A DNA stretch of 64,000 bases, from NCBI GenBank assembly GCA_019775845.1, contig JADQAV010000060.1, forward strand, positions 8,135 through 72,134, read 5' to 3'. The notes under the pieces are model-generated. The model saw nothing but the letters and a program-made list of their open reading frames with translations. It did no database searches and was not told the origin of the DNA. Below are positions 56,368-64,000 of this stretch, in pieces; position 1 is the first letter of the stretch, and each line of letters opens with the position of its first letter. This DNA comes from Myrmaecium sp. VS I D KN 1. Taxonomy: Eukaryota; Ascomycota; Dothideomycetes; Valsariales; Valsariaceae. The position numbers and the translations under genes were made by a program.

Positions 56368-59300
56368 ACTGGCGCGATCGATGGTATGGTGGAACAGAGG
56401 CGGGCCAGCAATTGGAAGGGGGGGTGCTGCAATTTACGCTACAAGGCCATGCGGGAGGTGCAGCGGACTCATGCAGGTACCGGTGATGTCGAGAAGGATG
56501 AGGAGGATGATGACCGAGGACGAACAAAGGATAGGCGGGAGGTCGCGCGGAGGGAGAGGGAGACCGAGAGGGTCCCGTCGGGTCGCCGGAATCCGGAGGT
56601 CGGAGGTAGGAGGTAGGCGGAGGGGAGCGGCAGGTGAACAGGACAACAAGAGCAACTCGAAGGTCGGTGAAGGGAGCCAGTAAGTGAGATGTGAATTGCG
56701 GTCAGGTAGAGCAGGTCAAGTGTGATTACGAAGGGGGAAGAGGGAGAGGGGAAAGGGAAAGGATGGAGTAATAATAAGTTTGGGAGCCTTGTTGCCAGAA
56801 ACCTGACGTCGGAAAAGACGGGATGTTGGTCGGTGCTGGGGGGCGCGCGAGCGAAGCCCTCCGCGTAGGTAGTTGGTAGGTAAGGAGGGCCACAAATCGT
56901 AATGCCGAGCCCGCCAATGAGACCGTCGGGAGGCGGCGGCTATCTCTCGTTTCCGCGGGTCGCGGCACTTCTTTGAGGGTGGGAGGGGGAAGAGGGGGCC
57001 ATTTTCGGGGTGGTGGTTTGGGTGGTTTGGCCCAGTGGCAGGTTGGCAGGTTGTGTGAATGGTGGATGGGTAGTTAGTGAATGGCAATGGCAAACGAGAT
57101 GATGGGATGAAGTGACCGTTCGTTCGTTCGGCCGGCGTTTTTCTGGACGCGGTCGGTCGGTCCCGCCAGCTTTTTCTCGCTCACAGTCCACGGTGAGGTG
57201 TTCACCACCTCCGTTGAGCAACGGTCGAGCAGAATACCGGGTCAGGTCAGTCCGTTCCATCGCGGTCACAGTCTCGACGGTGGTCGCCGTGCCCGCCTTG
57301 GCTGCTTCTCCTTCCATTCTACATGTACCTACATACAGCTAACTCTCAAGACGGACAGTCCGGTACCGGTACTTGTTTGTATCCCAACCTCAGTGTCCAA
57401 GGAGGAGGAAGGAGCACAGGCCCGAGTCCAGCTGTCAGCGCCAGCACCGAAAAGCAGATGGCGTGCTGATCTTGGTAAAGTGGGCGATGAAAACTCGGGG
57501 AGGTGTGGCAGATGCAGATGCAGATGCAGAGGCAGATGCAGACCAGAGGCAGTCAAAATGCGAGGCTGTTCTCAACCAACAGCGCGCCGCGTGAAGAAGG
57601 CCTGCAAGCCTGGCGCCGTTGCAATGCCCTCCAGTGCCCCCCCACTGCGCGATATTCCCCGGGGTCCGAGCCGGCCAATAATGCCGCCCCTTCGTGGTCG
57701 TCAGGGAGGGGCCTGCCTGCCCGCTCCGTATGGAGTATGATCGGTTTCCAGGATGCGCGCGGTCGGAGGAACATTCATTATTTTACGGGTATAAGCTTTT
57801 CTCTTGAGCTTGGTTTCTATGCAGCAGTAAGTGCGTGTGCACCTTGTGCCTGCCGTAGCCCTAAAAGTTTGTAGGTACATATAGTATCGATGCAGCAGTT
57901 GCCGGCGTCACATAATAAACTTGAACTTTTACACTGGTAGCATTTCCTTACACCAGTCGTGCTGCTCGTAACCTTTGCCATGCATCCATGGTCGTCGACT
58001 CGCACAGCACCTAGCCACCGAACGACATCGGCATTCGGCCTGGGTCGGGTCCGCTTCCGCCCATTGTCCTCCCCTTCCCGTCCCCCTTCCCTACCCATCC
58101 CCGGCCGCATGGCGTTACATGGCTGCTGCAGCAGCAGCAGCAGCTCGCGCCGCGCGCTCTACTAGGCAAACTTGGCGACAAGCTCCTGGGCTGACGTTGG
58201 GGGAACGTAACAGATGAGGGGGAGGGGGGTGGGCAACAACCGTTGGTTTGGCACGACGAGAGGTTTCGAGGGAAAACCCAGTCAGTTCCAGATCGAGGGG
58301 AAAGGAAGCAGATGACATGCAAACCCCCCCTCGTCTGCGCCTGCTCTACATAGGGGTAAAGTACTGCAAGTGAAGGGTGAGGGAGGGGGGCGTTTGCGCT
58401 TTTTATCCTGTAGGTACGACTCGGCTCTGCACTGGTGATTTGAGGACGCCGGCGTCAAGAGATCCATTCAGAGACATGGAGACTACTGTATGTACAATAG
58501 GCAGATAGAAGAACTCCGCTCGGCCGACATCTCCGCCCGCTCAAGAAAAGAAAGAAATTACCTATGTGGAGGTTCGGAAATCGATTCGCAGCCCGGACAT
58601 TATGTCGGCCGGCCGCCAAAGGCAAACCGTCGGGAGACCCTTTCTCAGGCACATCCATCCCTCTCTTACCGATGTGGCTGGCCCCCTCCCCTCTCTCTCT
58701 CTCTTTTTGCTGGAATTCGCCATGCTGAGGTCTCCCAACACACTGGCCCTCGTCAGCGGCGCGTCTGGCCGCAGAAGGGAAAGCGTTTCGCTTGGAGCAG
58801 GTAAGGTACTTACCGCATCAAAAACTGCCGTCTTGCCGTCTTGTTGCAAACGACGGCACACGCACGAGGGTGATGCGCGATGCGCGATACGCGATACGTC
58901 GAACCTAGACAGGCGGCGAGACAGCGTGCGTGGATAGATGGATGGATGGATGGATGGCGATGCATTGGGAAAAGACAAAAATCAGACCTGCTGACGATCT
59001 TGCCTGATCACCACCCCTGGCCAGGCTGTGTGCTGCTTTTCGCGACCGCTTGGAGAGAGAAGAGGGTGAGAGAGGAAAATACCTCGTTCAGCCCTCCATC
59101 CGGCTTCATGCCCGCCACCCCACTGCATATCTATCTGTCTATCTCGCAGCTCGCGAGTGGGTTGAGCGCTTGCGCCTGTCTTGCACACAACAGAGCGTTT
59201 ACCAGCCCGGCCTTCTTTCCTATCGACTCCTCTCTCAACACAGATTCCTAAGTTACCTATAATAAATTAAGTATTCCGGTGAAAGAATCATCGCGGCACG

Positions 59301-62300
59301 AAGGAAACGAGAAAAGATTAAAAGTCCCTTGAAAGTTCCCCAGACTCTTCCCTGAAAACCCCCCGGACGCCAAAACCCCAGTTCCATCGCGGCTTCTGTC
59401 GGCTTACCAAAACAAGCCAGGCCATGCCGACGGGAAGCGGGGATTCAAACCGACTCGACTCGCTTTTCTTACAGGGCAAAAGGACTCGACATTCTGAGAT
59501 CAAAAGGAAGGAAGACATGCAACAGCATCTCTCAGCCATGAAGAGGGGAGGGGGGAGGCCTTTCTTCCAGAACTGTTGTTGGAGGGGGGCTCGAGCGCGA
59601 CCCCTGCAGCGGGCGAGAGCTGCCGCGATATGCGTGATTGGAGATTATCGGAGAGAGGGGGAGGGCGTGGGGTGCACTGTGTGTGTTCAATTGATGACGC
59701 TTTGTAAACAGAATCACCAGGGCTATCTGTATCTCTCTAATAGTTAGGGGCACGGACGCTCGTGTCGAGGAGTGTTCCCCGCGCTTGGGGAGGGGGGCTG
59801 TGACGGGAGTGAGATCTCGCTCTTCTGATGTGGTGTGTAGGTATGTTTTGCGCGGTTGAGGCTTTTTCTCTCACGACGTCTGGCTTACTAGTATTGGGAT
59901 TGGATGGCAAGACGATGGTATGTATATCCTTTAGAACGGATGTAGATCTTCGTATCGTTGACCATCTGCAGGGAGAGAAACGGTGTATCGGGTTATGCAG
60001 AGGGCAGGACGAACGTCTTCTGGAAGGGAGTCGTTGTACGCACATATTCGGAGAGTAAGGGGGTGTAAGAGAGTGTATCTGATTGTAAAGAATGTCGCAT
60101 CGGGGATCCCACGGCTTCCACCTCGACATCAATGCTTCCTTCGACCAACCCCGTCGTCAATCGGCGCAACGCAATTGATCGATCATGCTCATCATCTCTT
60201 TCCTACTCGACCTACCGCTAACCTCTATTGCCTCAGAGGAGATAATACGTCCGCTCTCATAAGTAAGCACGGTCTTGGAGCATCTCAACAGTTAGTTCTG
60301 GATGAAGCAACACCGAGGTCAGCCTGTTAGGACCTGAGGATCCCCAGAATCAGCCTCGTACTAATACTCGTCCCACACGCTATATTGTACCTCAGGAGGT
60401 GCCAAGCACGTAACAAAGTCACTGCTTTGATCCGATAGCTTTACCCCGCGATTGTGAAGCCCTCAGGTTTGCTTGCGCACCTTCCCCGGGGGGAACGACC
60501 GACGAGAAACACGTTCCGTCCTTTTTCGGCGTTCATGCCCAATGTACACCGCAACCAGGATTTCACCGCTCCTCCATCGAACCGAACAGCAACAGGCGTG
60601 GACATCCATCTTCCTCCTCGGGCGATCCCCTTGATCATCAAGGAGCTTCACAGCGTGGTGCACATCCCCCGGGGCACCCCTGGGCTTCTTATGCGGAGAC
60701 AGTGGGGACTCGGGTTTGGTACCTGAGCGAGCGACCTCGAAAATACGGGGAAGTTGATCCTTTTCCGCCTCACTTCGTCTTCTTCTTCTTTTTCTTCCCT
60801 GGGCCCGAGACCGCCAACACAGCTTTAGACCCGCATATGTACGCGTCTACCCTGTCGATGCATGCAGTGCTGCATTACCACGGCTTCCTAGCTCTGGACT
60901 CGGCCGGACTCGCACGACTGGCGATGGGACGGCGCACTGCCGGTCAGGCACGGGCTGAAGAGTTCGTCTCGTCGTGGGACACCGCAGGGTCGGAACGCTC
61001 AAGGCATGAACAACGCTCTAGGGCGTGCCATATTTCTCACCCTCCCTTCTTTCGCCCGTCTCAAACTGTACGACCCGACGCTGCCCAGATCCCCCCTCCA
61101 CGCCAAGCGGCGGCATCTCACAGTCAGCTTGCCAAGCTACGGAAGCCTGCAGTCGTACACATGCCCGCCGTCTTGGCACGGACAGATCCGCCACGGTGTC
61201 CGAGGACGGTGTCACGTCCCGCCGGCATGACGGTGCCTGTTTCGGGAGCTCATTGGCATGTCCCTCCGAGCGGACAACGCCGGCCGGGTCTGCTGTCGTG
61301 GAATCCACCTGCGTCTCCGACGGGCTTGGGGGAAACGGGCTTCGGGACCTCCCTCCCGTAAACGATCGGATCGGGTGGGATCGTGCCCCTTGCGGTTTCT
61401 GCCCTACGGCTAAGCCCTTGGCTGAGTACGGAGGTCGACGACGGAGGACACGAGTACATGCCCAGCCTTCTCCGGGTTGCTCAGCGTCGGCATCTCTAGG
61501 TGATTCTAGAGTTGCGAGGACCCCATACTTGTCACACCTGAGCGAATTTCAGCGTTTGGGCTTGGCTGTTGTAAGAAAGTCAAATGGTGTCCTTCTCCGG
61601 GCACCTTTTACCTTTTCCTCTCAGCAATCTAAGCATCAAGACAGCGCAACGTGACAGCTACTTTGCCAAGCTCATCATCACCTGGACAATCCCAACAGAC
61701 TGATCATGCGCAGCGGAGATGGTCAGCATGAGATTGCCGTGGTACCTTGAACGCTCACTCATCTACGGTAGAGGATTCCGTTATGGCTCCTTGGCCCGAG
61801 AACTCTGAAGGGAAGCCAACAGACGTATGTAACCTCTCCCGCAGTCATTCTCTGTTCACGTGTCGTAAGCAGGCCTGTTCATTTTTCGGGCTGTTGTTGG
61901 TTTCCTCAGCTGCTGCGGGCAGCAAAGCTCAGAGCTGGATCCTGCTGATGACTTCAAAACCCTGTTTGCCTCTTGAGGTTCTGATATCCGTTCTCGATAT
62001 GCTGTTCGAGCTTATGGTCATCGAGGTCGCGACTTACAGATCCTGAGAATAATTCAGACGTTGACTGTTCTACCTACGTATCTGGAGATGGTGTATCCTG
62101 ATCCCTTCTGCGCGTCTCGGCGCTGATGTTTATTCTATGGCCCTGCTGCCGTCAATCAGCGTTCTCTTCTAACGTGCTCTATCCAGCGTCATCGAGACCT
62201 GTGAAACGATATGCTCCACCGAGTGGACGTCAGGCTTTTTCTCCACTTCTTCCTGCATCAAGTAGGTCGCGTCCGCAAATAGCATTGGTCGAGAACGAAG

Positions 62301-63467
62301 ATGGCAGCCACCCACACGAATGAGCGAGTCAGGGGGTGTGATGCAAGCAGGACCGGGCAAGGCACCGAAGAAACGGCTCGTCCATGTCGCGGGGTGTGGG
62401 TCACTTGCCAATCATCCTCAAAAGGTTGGTTGACTCTTGCTTGGCCGTCAAGTCATAGGTACTTTCATACAGAAAAAGAGACAGGGCCAGCAGCAGCTAC
62501 GATGGATGTGCGCAGGGCATGGTACGGAGGTTGTCATTTCATATCTTCAACCGATCCGCGATGTTCAAATGGTTAAAGCGAGCACTTCTGCAGCCTCGCC
62601 TTCGTCTGTGGCGTGTGCCTAGCGCGTGGCTTGATGCACTTCCAGAGTCCGCTCTATGCCAGATATTCAACTACAGCTTCTTTTATTTGACTATTTCGCA
62701 CACATGTCATGCAAATTCCTATTCACACCGAGTAAATACTCCAGAGGCCATAGCTACTCCCTGGCGTTATTCTGGGTCGCTTCCTTAGCTCTGGCTGCTA
62801 TTCACTGCCTGATACGCAACGATGACGCCATGGACCCTCCAACCACCGCGACTCTTCACCACCCCAAGTCAGCCACCACGTCCACCACCGCCGCCGCCGC
62901 TTGAAGGACACCAGACGATCGCCTCACATCACAGGCGATTACCACGGCGGGACCCATGGGACGGAAGCCGATCCAGATCAGCCCGCCTCCGGCGACGAAC
63001 TAAATCGCCTCCAGCCGACACGGGCGGCACGAATCTCCTCCTTTAACCGCATCCGCTACTCTAAAGAGCGGAACCCCACTGGGGCGCTGTCCCGATTCTG
63101 TGTCAAATTCCCATCCTCGCAATGAATCCGGTAGGCTACCCCCACGGTTTGCGGCGGCCCGTAAAGAAGTAGGTCATGACCGTCGTCATATGGAAGCGGC
63201 CTACCAGGCAAGCTCAGACGACGTTTATCATGTCGACTGCTCGACAGCTCGACTAGCTAGCTCTTCTTACCAGGCAGTTCGTCATACGTCGTCCGTGCAT
63301 AGGCATTGCTTCAAATACTCCAGCAGTTACTGTCCCCGCTCCTCAGACACGGAACTTTGACGCTGTTCAAGCAAGGACCTTGCTTCTTTCTGGGAGCATC
63401 TTCTCTATCACACCCCTCCTGAACCTTTCTCTCCTCCCACACCTCCTCTCCCACATCCCACTCCGCA
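56368..63467. other. 7.1 kb gene-free interval upstream of Sat4-like kinase and aquaporin
   Basis: No supported gene in the longest gap of the window. The two flanking genes start outward, so both promoters are here. Repeats: GCAGAT hexamers at about 57508-57543, CAG/GCA runs at 58123-58142, GGAT/GATG tetramers at 58932-58957. The longest plus frames (60702-61361, 61025-61654) overlap in different phases and have no domain. At 61783-62044 two short frames could splice at a GTATGT/AG pair, and a piece of one reads LPLEVLISVLDML, faintly like an F-box start, but this is too weak to call. No terminal repeats, long direct repeats or transposase signature were found. Confidence 0.45.
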
Positions 63468-64000
63468 ATGGCCAAGTTCGACCTCCCCTTCCACAAGGAA
63501 GGCCTTGGGGCAGATCGTCACGGCCACCTTCGTCCCTGGCAAGCTCATCTAGTTGCAGCCACTGGCGAATTCGTCGGCACATTGCTGTTCCTCTGGTTGG
63601 CATATGCTGCCCAATTGGGAGCGGTCAACCAGGCCACTGGAGCGGCCAATGGTGGACCTAGCAACAACACGGTCTTCATCGTCTGCCTGTCATACGGCCT
63701 GGCCTTGCTAGTCACCGTTTGGGCGTTTTACAGGATCAGCGGAGGCCTTTTTAACCCTGCAGTATGTTTCAAGTCACGCCATTCCATATTTCCTAGTCTA
63801 ATTACTGACTCCCTCTACAGGTAACTCTTGGAATGTGTCTTTCTGGTACACTTCCTTGGGTGCGTGGACTCATCTTCATCCCCACACAGTTGCTCGCCTC
63901 CATGTGCGCTGGAGGTCTCGTTAGTTGCATGTTTCCCTACGATATTCGCGATGCGAACACCACTCTCGGCGCTGGAACTTCCATCGCTCAGGGCGTCTTC
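63468..64000 (+). CDS. Aquaporin / MIP family channel, N-terminal part (cut by window edge)
   Basis: Exon 1 is 63468-63761 and exon 2 starts at 63821 (59-bp intron) and runs off the window, giving 158 residues so far. MIP channels pass water or small solutes such as glycerol. TM1 is AHLVAATGEFVGTLLFLWLAY with the family Glu, TM2 and its loop follow in FIVCLSYGLALLVTVWAFYR, and the first half-helix carries SGGLFNPAVTLGM: the first NPA motif, formed exactly across the intron. TM3 is WVRGLIFIPTQLLASMCAGG. The residues after TM3 (GAGTSIAQGVF) look like the orthodox water-channel branch of fungal aquaporins rather than aquaglyceroporins, but the second NPA and selectivity residues lie outside the window. 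The N-terminus is short (about 25 residues) with no unusual extension. Confidence 0.9.

Noticed and set aside
60702-61654. Two overlapping plus frames of over 200 codons
   Set aside because: They conflict in phase, carry no domain and have no supporting splice pattern.
61783-62044. Possible two-exon small gene with an F-box-like start (LPLEVLISVLDML)
   Set aside because: The likeness covers only about a dozen residues, the candidate intron is 46 bp, and the frame ends soon after.
1-64000. Transposons, retroelement or virus-like copies, CRISPR arrays, biosynthetic gene cluster
   Set aside because: No reverse transcriptase, transposase, capsid or integrase motif, no long terminal or inverted repeats, no regularly spaced repeats, and no polyketide or peptide synthetase gene in the window.

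Overview
This 64 kb window is nuclear DNA of a filamentous ascomycete (Pezizomycotina). The evidence is: 48-151 bp GT-AG introns in most genes; a Cdc11/AspA-type septin; a separate Vma11 (c') V-ATPase proteolipid, a fungal subunit; a Crh-type cell-wall transglycosylase with a GPI tail; a Rom1/Rom2-type Rho1 exchange factor; and an Hal4/Sat4-type kinase. I cannot assign class or genus from sequence alone. No ribosomal RNA, tRNA, transposon or CRISPR array was found.

I support 21 protein genes; most exon structures were resolved to the base and all complete ones keep the reading frame. Left to right: ceramide synthase (-), Bax-inhibitor-type membrane protein (-), dynein light intermediate chain (-), IST3/Snu17 splicing factor (+), CRH1-like GH16 (+), alpha/beta hydrolase (-), PQ-loop membrane protein (-), a 4 kb gene-free stretch, septin CDC11 (-), PROPPIN (HSV2-like, +), a cysteine-rich secreted protein (+), CCDC97-family protein (-), membrane-anchored spermidine-synthase-fold protein (+), YAF9 (-), COQ11-like (+), a low-complexity hypothetical (-), annexin (+), haspin-like kinase (+), PKA-type catalytic subunit (-), VMA11 (-), ROM2-type RhoGEF (+), a 3.6 kb convergent gap, SAT4/HAL4-type kinase (-), a 7.1 kb gene-free stretch, and an aquaporin cut by the right edge (+).

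This is mostly a housekeeping neighbourhood, not a biosynthetic cluster. Several genes touch shared processes: cell wall and polarity (CRH1, septin, Rom2, PKA, haspin), ion and pH homeostasis (Vma11, Sat4/Hal4, aquaporin), and membrane or lipid biology (ceramide synthase, PROPPIN, annexin, Bax inhibitor). Five gene pairs share short divergent promoters of 320-637 bp or a longer one of 1.25 kb.

The least explained content is the secreted protein at 25536-26699. It has a signal peptide, three exact 11-residue repeats each placing an N-glycosylation sequon, twelve cysteines, and a 5' leader of 24-bp tandem repeats behind a TATA box. Also notable are 13- and 18-nt coding micro-exons in VMA11 and the PQ-loop gene, a frame-neutral exon in the annexin that encodes one repeat unit, and a heptamer array abutting the annexin start codon.
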